Source of the DNA: Chromatiales bacterium
Lineage (GTDB): Bacteria > Pseudomonadota > Gammaproteobacteria > Steroidobacterales > GCA-2729495
NCBI GenBank assembly: GCA_020831895.1
Contig: JAFIFS010000070.1
Span: 1 to 64,000 of the forward strand
DNA: 64,000 bases
Direction: 5' to 3'
The notes under the pieces were generated by a model that had not been told where the DNA came from, searched no databases, and worked only from the letters and a program-made list of their open reading frames with translations. The first letter of the stretch is position 1; each line of letters opens with the position of its first letter. Below, in pieces: positions 30,055 through 37,763 of this stretch. The position numbers and the translations under genes were made by a program.

Positions 30055-30785
30055 CTCACGTGAAAGTCACAGACCAGTGGCAGGTGGTCGGAGAAGACCA
30101 CATTCGGCACCTGGAAGCTGCTGACGTCAATACCATCGCCGAAAAGGATGAAGTCGAGCTCCATGCGCGGGCTGCGACTTGGGTAGGTAGGCAGGCACTC
30201 ACGGTTCGCGCTGCGCAGACCGGCAGCCTTCATGAACAGGAAGATCTCGTTCTCGCCCCAGAACGTGTTGAAGTCCCCGGCCACGATCACCGGCTTGTTC
30301 GCCCGGGAAACCAGCTCATACAGGTGACGCAGCTGGAAATGCCGGTGGCGATACTTCAGGGACAGGTGCACGAGAAAGATCGCAACGTCATCGAGCTCGA
30401 GCTCAATGATCAGCCGCTTGATGCCCGTGTCGAAGTAGTGGAAGCGTTCACCGGCCACATGGGGCGCGGCGAGAAACGCATTGGCCTGCTTGCGCAGGAT
30501 CGGCAGCCTCTGGTTGAACGATTCCTCCCCGTACTTGCACTCGTAGGAAGAATAGTGGCCAAGCGCCTTCGCGATGGCTTCGGCCTGGTTCACCCGTCCG
30601 CTGCGCACGGAGCCGATATCCACCTCGACGAGCCCGACCACATCCGGTGCGAGCTCCTTCAGGAAGCCCGTGATCAGCTCCAATGGACCTGTGTTGCCGA
30701 ACAGGTAGCGCGCTCCAGGTACCGCAAGGCCCGGTGGCCCACCGAGGCCAACCCCGTAACGGATATTGTAAACAACGAGTCGCAT
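30051..30785 (-). CDS. Endonuclease/exonuclease/phosphatase family protein
   Basis: A 244-residue soluble protein of the EEP fold (DNase I, exonuclease III, lipid and RNA phosphodiesterases). Expected residues are visible: Asn in VVYNIRYGVG, Glu in VGLVEVDIG, His in FLVHLSLKYRHRHFQ, Asp/Asn in VAGDFNTFWG, and the terminal SDHLPLVCDF. The sequence LRHLYELV recalls EEP members acting on phospholipids or small phosphodiesters, but the substrate cannot be told. It overlaps the FadJ-like gene by 4 nt and is divergent from the TIR-like gene across 77 nt. Confidence 0.85.
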   Translation of the reverse strand: MRLVVYNIRYGVGLGGPPGLAVPGARYLFGNTGPLELITGFLKELAPDVVGLVEVDIGSVRSGRVNQAEAIAKALGHYSSYECKYGEESFNQRLPILRKQANAFLAAPHVAGERFHYFDTGIKRLIIELELDDVAIFLVHLSLKYRHRHFQLRHLYELVSRANKPVIVAGDFNTFWGENEIFLFMKAAGLRSANRECLPTYPSRSPRMELDFILFGDGIDVSSFQVPNVVFSDHLPLVCDFHVR

Positions 30786-30862
30786 CGATCGTTTCAGTCC
30801 ACCAATGGCCGCTCCCTGGCCGCTCCGGTAGAATACCCGGCAGGAGAGACAGACGGGACCTC

Positions 30863-31321
30863 ATGGTGACGGAAAGCGACCCGGTCAGGATATTCGTGGC
30901 GCACCTGTTCCGCGAAGATGCGGACTACCTGCGGGTGTTCGAGTACCTCGAATCGCGCGACAATTTCTTCTACGCCAACTGCAGCAACCCCGGGAGCATC
31001 CCTGCTGCCAGCAATCCCGACCTGCTCCGCGAAGAGCTGGTGCGGCAGATCAAGCCGGCCGAGGTCGTAGTGATGCCGGCTGCGATATACGAATCCGACC
31101 CGGAGCTCGCCGGGTACCAGATGGACGTCGCATCGGTCAACAACATCCCGGTGGTCGGTATCCGATCGTTCGCCTCGACACTGATGCCGGGCAAGGACTT
31201 CACCAGGCGTGCTGCCGAGGTGGTCGAATGGAATGAGCGCAGCATCATTGATGCCATACGCCGCCAGGCGCGCCACGAGGACACCACACGCTGGGACGTG
31301 ATCGAGTTCAAGCTGGACTGA
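30863..31321 (+). CDS. TIR-like (MTH538/DUF1863-type) domain protein
   Basis: A 152-residue single-domain soluble protein. The start IFVAHLFREDADYLRVFEYLES resembles the first strand and helix of TIR-like domains; LLREELVRQIKPAEVVVMP and YQMDVASVNNIPVVGIRSF match the later 'I..s..vvv' and 'w..wEi..A...g.pvigi' elements. At the place where active TIR NADases have Glu there is Asp88 (YQMDVA), so activity is uncertain. Family proteins such as ThsB act in anti-phage signalling, yet no ThsA-like partner is next to it. The ATG at 30863 was chosen because the upstream part overlaps the divergent promoter region. Confidence 0.65.
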   Translation: MVTESDPVRIFVAHLFREDADYLRVFEYLESRDNFFYANCSNPGSIPAASNPDLLREELVRQIKPAEVVVMPAAIYESDPELAGYQMDVASVNNIPVVGIRSFASTLMPGKDFTRRAAEVVEWNERSIIDAIRRQARHEDTTRWDVIEFKLD

Positions 31322-31400
31322 ACACCGGGTCCGACCGCTGCATATCCTAATGCCGGATAGGGCTTGGTGGGGGGCTGAAGGCCCCTCTAGAATGCCTGCC

Positions 31401-31432
31401 TTGCCGCCCGCCGGGCGGTAGCCAGTTTTTTT
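31401..31432 (+). terminator. Candidate intrinsic terminator after the TIR-like gene
   Basis: A GC stem, CCGCCC (31404-31409) with GGGCGG (31413-31418), extends by three weaker pairs on the outside and is followed after about 5 nt by seven T residues (31426-31432). It lies just 15 nt before the ferredoxin reductase ATG, so it could also act as an attenuator of that gene. Confidence 0.45.
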
Positions 31433-31447
31433 GCGGACGACGCGAGC

Positions 31448-32476
31448 ATGACGATCAAGACTGACGCGCTGATCATTGGCGCAGGGCCCTGCGGGCTTTT
31501 CCAGGTTTTCGAGCTGGGGCTGCTCGGCATCCAGGCGGACATCGTCGACACCCTGCCCGAGGTCGGCGGCCAGTGCACATGGCTCTACCCTGACAAGCCG
31601 ATCTATGACATCCCCGCCATTCCTGTCTGCACCGGCGCAGAGCTGGTCGCCAACCTGATGAAGCAGATAGAGCCGTTCAATCCGCGGCTGCACCTTGGTG
31701 AGGAAGTGACGGCGCTCAGCGGCGAAGTGGGTGCTTTCGAGGTCGAGACCAGCGCAGGCAAGCGGTTCCTCGCCCGCACGGTGTTCATTGCCGGCGGGGT
31801 GGGCTCGTTCCAGCCCAGGCGCGTGCACCTCGAGCATGCCGATGCGCTGGAGGACAGGCAGGTTCATTACCGGGTGACGGACCCCCGGCGGTTCGATGAC
31901 CAGCGACTGGTGATTCTCGGGGGCGGCGACTCTGCGCTTGACTGGGCGCTGGCGCTGAAGGACCGGGCTGCCTCGCTGACACTGGTTCACCGTCGCGAAG
32001 AGTACAGGGCTGCACCGGCCTCGGTGGTTTCCCTGCGCCAGGCAGCTGCGGAGGGCCGGATCGAGCTGATCGAGTCGGCCACGGCCACCGCGCTCGAGAC
32101 TGCGAACGACCGCCTGACGGGCGTAGAGATCACGACTGCGGCTGGGGATGTGCGCGTGATTCCCGTCGATCACCTGCTCGCATTCTTCGGGCTGTCGCCG
32201 AAACTCGGCCCGATAGCCGAATGGGGACTTGAACTGCACAAGAAGACGCTACCCGTGGACACCGAGCGCTTCGAGACCAGCCGCCCCGGCATCTTCGCGA
32301 TCGGTGATATCAACCACTACCCCGGGAAGAAGAAGCTGATCCTCAGCGGCTTTCACGAAGCGGCGCTGGCGGCTTTCGCGGCCAAGGCCCTGATCGAGCC
32401 CGGAAAAAAAGTGCACCTGCAGTACACGACGACCAGTCCGATCATGCACAAGCGTCTTGGCGTCAGCGGCGACTGA
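31448..32476 (+). CDS. Ferredoxin-NADP reductase, thioredoxin-reductase type
   Basis: A 342-residue FAD enzyme passing electrons between NADPH and ferredoxin. The FAD loop GAGPCGLFQVFELG (12-25), GGQCTWLYPDKPIYDIP and the NADP loop ILGGGDSALDWALAL are present, and the C-terminal GIFAIGDINHYPGKKKLILSG is standard. The CxxC redox pair of thioredoxin reductase is absent, which fits this TrxR-like FNR family found in Bacillus and green sulfur bacteria as well as proteobacteria. No ferredoxin gene is adjacent. Confidence 0.9.
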   Translation: MTIKTDALIIGAGPCGLFQVFELGLLGIQADIVDTLPEVGGQCTWLYPDKPIYDIPAIPVCTGAELVANLMKQIEPFNPRLHLGEEVTALSGEVGAFEVETSAGKRFLARTVFIAGGVGSFQPRRVHLEHADALEDRQVHYRVTDPRRFDDQRLVILGGGDSALDWALALKDRAASLTLVHRREEYRAAPASVVSLRQAAAEGRIELIESATATALETANDRLTGVEITTAAGDVRVIPVDHLLAFFGLSPKLGPIAEWGLELHKKTLPVDTERFETSRPGIFAIGDINHYPGKKKLILSGFHEAALAAFAAKALIEPGKKVHLQYTTTSPIMHKRLGVSGD

Positions 32477-32486
32477 GGCCACCCGT

Positions 32487-33050
32487 TCAGTCCACTGCAG
32501 GCCAGCGCTGCGGAACGCGCCTCAGGCGCTCGAGGTCATGGCCGGTTTCGGCCAGGAAGTCGACGAGCTCCTGGTACTCGGCCTCGGGGATCTCGGGCGA
32601 ACGCGCCATGATCCAGACATTACTGCGATCAGGTACCCCGATCACCGTTCGCTGGTAGTCATCGTCCAGCCAGGCGATCAGGAAGGCCGCCTGGAAAGGC
32701 CAGATGAACTGCATGCGCCACTCGGCGTTGGTCCTGGTGTCGTAGACACGTGCGCGCGGCGTCAGCCGCCGCTCTGGCCCGTCGAACCCCCCGCGGCGAA
32801 ACGTGTAGGTCGTCTCGATGACGCCATCCTCGGTCAGGCGGTAGGACTCCACGCCGTTCCAGGCATCCCGTTCCGAGAACATGGGCAGCAGCGGCACATG
32901 GATGGGAATGTGCGCGATGACGTACCAGTCACCCATGAACCGCTCGAGGTCGACCTCGCGATCGACCGCCTGCAGCGGCGACGAGGGCCCGGTGCTGGTG
33001 CAGCCGGCGAGCATCAGGACAGGAAGCAGCAGCAGCAACTGGCGTGACAT
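32487..33050 (-). CDS. blc: Outer-membrane lipocalin lipoprotein (Blc-like)
   Basis: A 187-residue bacterial lipocalin, a lipoprotein that binds lipids and is linked to membrane maintenance. The signal ends in LMLAGCTS, with Cys17 acylated. The mature protein has the lipocalin signature FMGDWYVIAHIP (GxW) and the later block VIGVPDRSNVWIMARSPEIP with Arg/Trp as in Blc. Length is normal. It runs convergent with the ferredoxin reductase gene, the two stops being about 10 nt apart. Confidence 0.92.
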   Translation of the reverse strand: MSRQLLLLLPVLMLAGCTSTGPSSPLQAVDREVDLERFMGDWYVIAHIPIHVPLLPMFSERDAWNGVESYRLTEDGVIETTYTFRRGGFDGPERRLTPRARVYDTRTNAEWRMQFIWPFQAAFLIAWLDDDYQRTVIGVPDRSNVWIMARSPEIPEAEYQELVDFLAETGHDLERLRRVPQRWPAVD

Positions 33051-33224
33051 AGAGTACCCATCATCATCCGGTCCCTGGCAGTTCGGTGCAGGCTGCCCGA
33101 TGGATGCAGCATATCAGGACCAGCAAGCCGCCAGTAACAGCGTTTTCCCGGTTCTGGGAGCGTTATTCCGGGATCCGGCGAGGTCACAGGGGAGGGGCCT
33201 GCCGAGGCCCTTGCGCAGCGCCAG

Positions 33225-33608
33225 TCAGTGCAGCCGATGTGCGGCGACGCCAGGGGAGGGAAGCGGGGAGACGCTGAGTGGTCCGCGTGAGCGCCGGTTC
33301 TCTGCCCGGTCGAGGCAAGCCATCAGGTACTGCAGGTCATCGAACCGGAGCCGATCGAACATCAGTGCCGCCGAGCCCGATCCGGACCGGAGCACCAGCG
33401 CCGGCCAGCGCCAGAGGCGGCCTGGACTGCCAGGCGGTGCCAGCAGGAGCTCCACGAACTCCCAGGAATGCAGCGGGCTCGAGAGGTCGTCCAGATAGAT
33501 GCCGCCGGCGCTGAGGTTGCGGGCGATACCGGTGAGGGGCTCCCCCGCGCTCGTCAGCACGGTGACGAGGTGGTTCATCGTCCTGCGCCTGCCGCAACGG
33601 TGTTCCAT
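33225..33608 (-). CDS. PilZ-domain c-di-GMP-binding protein
   Basis: A 127-residue protein with both c-di-GMP motifs of PilZ domains: R4CGRR8 (RxxxR) and N31LSAGG36 (D/NxSxxG) in ARNLSAGGIYLDD. The domain continues through VELLLAPPGSPGRLWRWPALVLRS. An ATG at 33677 would add 23 residues; the 33608 start was chosen because it places the RxxxR motif near the N-terminus as is common. It is divergent from a Crp/Fnr gene, so both may share control from the 117-nt gap. About 174 nt between this gene and the lipocalin hold nothing recognisable. Confidence 0.78.
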   Translation of the reverse strand: MEHRCGRRRTMNHLVTVLTSAGEPLTGIARNLSAGGIYLDDLSSPLHSWEFVELLLAPPGSPGRLWRWPALVLRSGSGSAALMFDRLRFDDLQYLMACLDRAENRRSRGPLSVSPLPSPGVAAHRLH

Positions 33609-33725
33609 CCGGGCTTTGCCCCCTGACTCGATTCCGCCCCTGAAGCCATGATCCAGCCTCGGCTGACCTGCTGCCATAACCTGCGTTAAGCTCGCGCCAT
33701 TGCAAGGCTCCGCAAGGAAGCCACG

Positions 33726-34487
33726 ATGGGGACTCTGGACAACCAGCTACCCTGTGCGCTGCTGACACGGCTGCAGCGCTACATGGACGGCCATCCCGCC
33801 GACGAGGCGGCTCTCAGCAGGCTGAACGGCGAGCGACGGGCCACGCCCGCCGGCCGGCGCCTGATCGAGCAGGGCGCCCGGGAGCGCAGCGCGATTCTCA
33901 TCCATGAGGGCTGGGCCATCCAGCACCGCAACCTGCCGGATGGTCGACGGCAGATCATCGACTTCCTGCTGCCCGGCGACTTCTGTGATCCCGGGGCCTT
34001 CATGCTGCGCCAGGCGGGTGCGGCCGTATCGTCGATCACCCCGGTCAGCTACTCGCTGGTGGGGTCACAGGCGCTGCTGGCCGCCGTGACACAGTCGCCA
34101 CGGCTGGGTGTCTGCCTGTGGTGGATCGCGGCCCAGGAGGGCGCCCTGCTGCGGGCTCACATAGTCGCACTCGGCCGCATGAATGCACGCGAGCGCATTG
34201 CCTACCTGGTCTGGGAACTGTGGCACCGGCTGAGACTTGCATCAGGCCAGCCGTCCATCGAGTTCAGGATGCCTGCCTCGCAGGAAATGATCGCCGATGC
34301 GATCGGCCTCAGCGTTGTCCATGTCAGCCGCACCCTCAGCGGGCTCGAGCAGGACGGCATTATCCGCCGTCGCGGTCACACCTGGAGAATCGACGACCTC
34401 GAAAGTCTATGCCGGATCGCCCAGGTCACCGACCGGAGCTGGCCCGAGCCGATGCCCAGGCACCCTCGACACCACCCGGTGGCTTAG
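33726..34487 (+). CDS. Crp/Fnr-family transcription regulator
   Basis: A 253-residue regulator with an N-terminal cNMP-type sensor domain (RLIEQGARERSAILIHEGWAIQHR, LPGDFCDPGAFM) and a C-terminal winged helix (MPASQEMIADAIGLSVVHVSRTLSGLEQDGII). The N-terminal cysteine cluster of oxygen-sensing Fnr is missing, so it is not a 4Fe-4S Fnr. The ligand is unknown. It may regulate the divergent PilZ gene. The end HPRHHPVA is probably flexible. Confidence 0.9.
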   Translation: MGTLDNQLPCALLTRLQRYMDGHPADEAALSRLNGERRATPAGRRLIEQGARERSAILIHEGWAIQHRNLPDGRRQIIDFLLPGDFCDPGAFMLRQAGAAVSSITPVSYSLVGSQALLAAVTQSPRLGVCLWWIAAQEGALLRAHIVALGRMNARERIAYLVWELWHRLRLASGQPSIEFRMPASQEMIADAIGLSVVHVSRTLSGLEQDGIIRRRGHTWRIDDLESLCRIAQVTDRSWPEPMPRHPRHHPVA

Positions 34488-34589
34488 TGCGCGGAGCCAT
34501 CCTAGCCTATGCGTATAATGTATATTATGTTAACTTTTACGCCACCCAGAGCCTCGCCGGTTGCCTGAATCGATAGCCGAACAGGCCTT
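34488..34589. other. AT-rich convergent intergenic stretch
   Basis: Between the stops of the Crp/Fnr gene and argE lies an island with TATAATGTATATTATG near 34513-34528, far more AT-rich than its surroundings. It has -10-like hexamers on both strands but no gene starts nearby in either direction. No clear hairpin with a U tract was found. Confidence 0.4.
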
Positions 34590-35720
34590 CTACAGACAGA
34601 ACCGCCTGACCAGCACTCTGAGGTACCCCAGCATCGGCTGCAGCGCCTCAAGTTCCAGGTACTCGTCCGGCTGATGCGCGCGGGCCACGTCACCGGGACC
34701 CATGACGAGTACTTCGTTGCCCGTCGCGCTGAACAGTGGCGCCTCTGTCGCGAAATCGACGGCACCCGCCGGGCAACCCGTTGCCTCTTCGGCCGCCCGG
34801 ACCAGCGCGCTGCTGGCCGGTGTATCCAGCGCATCGACACCCGCAAACAATTCGGCGCATTCGGCGACCAGCCCGCGCCCCTCAACAGACGCGACGACCC
34901 GGCGCCTGAGTTCGCCGCGCAGCGCTGCGAGCGGCTGCCCGGGCAGCGGGCGAAGATCGATATCCAGCTCACAGTGCCCGCAGATCCGGTTCGGATTGTC
35001 TCCGCCGGCAATCCGCCCCAGATTCAGCGTCGTCGAGGGCACCCCGAACCGGCTGTCCATTGGACCTGCAGCCAGCTCGTCCCGCCAGGCCAGCAGGCTG
35101 CCGATAACCGCGTGCATGCCTTCCAGCGCATTGCGTCCCAGCGACGGGTTGCTTGAGTGCCCACTCTGACCCAGCAGGCGGATACGCTCCATCATCACGC
35201 CCTTGTGGGCTCGCACGGGCCTCAGACCGGTGGGCTCACCGATCAGCACGCGCCGCCCGCTGAAGGCGCCAGCCGCGGCCAGCGCCCGGGCCCCGGCCAT
35301 CGTGCTTTCCTCGTCGGCGGTTGCAACCACGACCAGCGGCGCATGCAGACGCGCGCCCGCGAGCTCGGGCAGCAGGGCCAGCACCAGTGCGAGAAACCCC
35401 TTCATGTCGCAGGTGCCGAGCCCGTAGATCCGACCGTCACGCAGCTCGGCCCGCCACGGGTCGCCGCGCCACAGAGCGGGCTCGCAGGGCACGGTGTCGG
35501 TGTGACCCGCAAGCACGAGCCCCCCGGGTCCCGCACCCAGCGTCGCGACCAGATTGACCTTGCCCGGCTTTCCGGGCACGTCGATCACTTCGACCTGGCA
35601 ACCGACAGAAGACAGCCGCTCGGCGAGGTAGTAGACCAGCGGCCGATTGGGCTCGTCCAGCCCGGGCAGCGTGCTCGAGACGGAGGATATGGCGACCAGC
35701 TCGGTCAGCCAGTCGATCAC
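34590..35720 (-). CDS. argE: Acetylornithine deacetylase
   Basis: A zinc M20-family amidohydrolase of 376 residues that frees ornithine from N-acetylornithine in arginine synthesis. Metal-binding blocks are LAGHTDTVPC, GLGTCDMKG and TADEESTMAG, with the later GEPTGLRPVRAHKG and the C-terminal GPGDVARAHQPDEYL. The GEPT-RP block and length fit ArgE rather than DapE (succinyl-diaminopimelate desuccinylase), the closest alternative. No other arginine gene is adjacent; ccmI follows 36 nt downstream of its start side on the same strand, so it may be the last gene of a long transcript. Confidence 0.9.
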   Translation of the reverse strand: MIDWLTELVAISSVSSTLPGLDEPNRPLVYYLAERLSSVGCQVEVIDVPGKPGKVNLVATLGAGPGGLVLAGHTDTVPCEPALWRGDPWRAELRDGRIYGLGTCDMKGFLALVLALLPELAGARLHAPLVVVATADEESTMAGARALAAAGAFSGRRVLIGEPTGLRPVRAHKGVMMERIRLLGQSGHSSNPSLGRNALEGMHAVIGSLLAWRDELAAGPMDSRFGVPSTTLNLGRIAGGDNPNRICGHCELDIDLRPLPGQPLAALRGELRRRVVASVEGRGLVAECAELFAGVDALDTPASSALVRAAEEATGCPAGAVDFATEAPLFSATGNEVLVMGPGDVARAHQPDEYLELEALQPMLGYLRVLVRRFCL

Positions 35721-35755
35721 CCGCGAGATCGGGACGGTATTACCCGCGATCGGGC

Positions 35756-36787
35756 TCAGGGCTCGTAGACCTGGTCTATCACCAGGTTCACGGCATCCCC
35801 GCTGCCAGCCTCCCAGGTGGCAACGCCAAAGATGTCGCCCGCCTGGGCCGAAGCATCGCCGCCATTGGCAACCCGGGCAATGATCTGTGCGCGCTCCAGG
35901 TTCACCAGAGAGAGGCCGGGGAGCATCACGTCCTGGTCTGAAACCGGGATATCTGCGGGCAGTCGTCCGGCGTCCAGCCGGACAGCGGCCAGCGGCAGCC
36001 CGCCTTCGAGGCTGGCTGCATCCCGCACGACGAGGAACATAGGCGCTCCGGCCCGCACGCGATCGCGCAGGCCCTCGTCGACGCTGACACGGACGGAAAA
36101 GCGCGCCGGCCCCGCCGGCGGGACGGGCGCCGCACCCGAGCGCGCAACCTGGCGCAGCGTCGCGAGTTCGCGCTCGAGCACGCCGCGGATCTCCTCCGGA
36201 GGCGAGAGCGCCATCAGAGACTCCCAGCGGGAGACGGCCACGGTGAACTCGCTGCGCGCGATGGCGGCCAGCCCACCGTACCAGAGCGCCCTCGCGTTCT
36301 CCGGCTCACGGTCAAGCGCAGCCTCGACCAGGCGCCCCGCATCAGCCGCAAGCGCCGAGCGGTCCATCAGCGCCATCGCCTCAGCCAGCCCGAGCATTGC
36401 CATCACGTCCTGCCCGCCGCTGAGTGCCAGTGCGCGCTCATAGGCCAGGGCACCCTCGGCAAACTGCCCGAGACTTACATGGGCACTGCCCAGCACCAGC
36501 CATGTGTCGAGGTCTTCGGGGTCTGCCTGCAGCCGAACCTCGAGGGCACGCATGGCCTCCTCCATGGAGCCGGGCGGAGGCGCCAGCGCCTGTTCATCGC
36601 CCACGCGGCTCCAGTCGTGGTTGGTCACCACCAGATAGCTTGCCAGGACCGCCACGGGAAGGAGAACCGCTATGGCCACGCCAGGCCCTAATGCAGCCCG
36701 TCCATCGCGCATCAGAGGGCGCACGAGGATGAGGACGGCCGCCAGGGCGGCGATCAGCGCCAGAACGATGAACACAGCCAGGCTCAT
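35756..36787 (-). CDS. ccmI: Cytochrome c maturation protein I
   Basis: A 343-residue holder of apocytochrome c for the CcmF/H ligation complex. Two N-terminal membrane helices (about 2-20 and 35-55) are followed by TPR repeats (LQADPEDLDTWLVLGSAHV, FAEGALAYERALALS) and a C-terminal beta domain (FSVRVSVDEGLRDRV, LAAVRLDAGRLP). The ATG at 36787 overlaps the ccmH stop; the open frame upstream is ccmH out of frame. Final gene of the ccm operon. Confidence 0.92.
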   Translation of the reverse strand: MSLAVFIVLALIAALAAVLILVRPLMRDGRAALGPGVAIAVLLPVAVLASYLVVTNHDWSRVGDEQALAPPPGSMEEAMRALEVRLQADPEDLDTWLVLGSAHVSLGQFAEGALAYERALALSGGQDVMAMLGLAEAMALMDRSALAADAGRLVEAALDREPENARALWYGGLAAIARSEFTVAVSRWESLMALSPPEEIRGVLERELATLRQVARSGAAPVPPAGPARFSVRVSVDEGLRDRVRAGAPMFLVVRDAASLEGGLPLAAVRLDAGRLPADIPVSDQDVMLPGLSLVNLERAQIIARVANGGDASAQAGDIFGVATWEAGSGDAVNLVIDQVYEP

Positions 36788-37236
36788 TCGCGCCTCGCCT
36801 CTGCCGCCAGAAGCTCCGCCTGCTCCTCGTCTTCGTCCGGAATCGGCAGGCTGGCCCGGCGCTGGACGACGCGCCACAGTGCCCAGAAGCCGGCCAGAAG
36901 CAGCAGCCCCGGCGCGAACCAGAGCAGCGCCGTCGCGGCCGTGAAGCGCGGACGGTACAGCACGAAATCCCCGTAGCGAGCCAGCAGGAAGCCGCGGATC
37001 TCCTGTTCGTCCTGGCCCTGCTCGATGAGGTTGCGAATCTCGCGCCGCAGATCCGAGGCAAGCGGTGCATTGGAGTCACCGATGGGCTGGTTCTGGCAGA
37101 CGAGGCAGCGCACCTCCTTCAGCAGCCGCTCATAAAGCGCCTGCTGCTCCGGATTGTCGAGCGGATCCTTGATGTCGATCGCGACACCGGTCAGCGGCAG
37201 CATGAAAAGCAGAAGCAGCAGCCAGCGCGACATCAA
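36784..37236 (-). CDS. ccmH: Cytochrome c maturation thioredoxin-like protein H
   Basis: A 150-residue membrane-anchored periplasmic protein that reduces apocytochrome c before heme ligation. It has a signal helix, the redox motif VRCLVCQNQPIGDSNAPLA (CxxC), the conserved GFLLARYGDFVLYRP and a C-terminal membrane helix. It matches the short CcmH (CcmL) form; the TPR half is the separate ccmI. The overlap with ccmI is 4 nt and with ccmG 4 nt. Confidence 0.95.
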   Translation of the reverse strand: MMSRWLLLLLFMLPLTGVAIDIKDPLDNPEQQALYERLLKEVRCLVCQNQPIGDSNAPLASDLRREIRNLIEQGQDEQEIRGFLLARYGDFVLYRPRFTAATALLWFAPGLLLLAGFWALWRVVQRRASLPIPDEDEEQAELLAAEARRE

Positions 37237-37763
37237 CCCTGCCCCCTTGCCGCACGGATCCGCGGCATGAACTCGCGCTCCCAGATCTCCAGCGTGATCG
37301 GTGCGACATGCTTGTAGAGCACCTGCCCGTCCGCATCCAGCAGGAAGGTTTCAGGAGATCCATACACGCCCCAGTCAATCGCGACACGTCCGTCGAGGTC
37401 CATGGCCACGACCACATAAGGGTCGCCCAGCTGCTCCAGCCACCGGCGCGCCATGGTGGGATCATCCTTCCAGTTGAGCCCGTAGATCGGGACTTCGTTG
37501 GTGGCGGCGATCTGCATCAGCGCCTGGTGTTCCTCGCGGCAGCCGATGCACCAGGTAGCCCAGACGTTGAGCAGGCTCACCTCTCCGAGCATCTGGCTGT
37601 AGGAGAATTCCTGCTCCGGGTCGTCGAGCCGCGGCAGCGTGAACGCCGGCAGGGGCCGGCCAATCAGCGGGGACGGGACGTAACCCGGGTCCCGGCCCAG
37701 GCCGACCAGCAGGAAGACCGCCAGCCCCAGAAACAGCCCGATCGGGAGGGTGAAGCGCAGCAT
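37233..37763 (-). CDS. ccmG: Thiol-disulfide reductase CcmG/DsbE
   Basis: A 176-residue membrane-tethered periplasmic thioredoxin-like protein that keeps apocytochrome cysteines reduced. It has an N-terminal helix, then IGRPLPAFTLPRLDD, the active site NVWATWCIGCREEHQ, YGLNWKDD and the acidic GVYGSPETFLLDADG. The CxxC is C-I-G-C rather than the common C-P-T-C, which should shift its redox potential. The start shares a base with the ccmF stop (TGATG). Confidence 0.95.
   Translation of the reverse strand: MLRFTLPIGLFLGLAVFLLVGLGRDPGYVPSPLIGRPLPAFTLPRLDDPEQEFSYSQMLGEVSLLNVWATWCIGCREEHQALMQIAATNEVPIYGLNWKDDPTMARRWLEQLGDPYVVVAMDLDGRVAIDWGVYGSPETFLLDADGQVLYKHVAPITLEIWEREFMPRIRAARGQG

Noticed and set aside
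30863-31321. Thoeris anti-phage system
   Set aside because: Only a ThsB-like TIR domain is present; no ThsA-type SIR2 or SLOG effector lies nearby.
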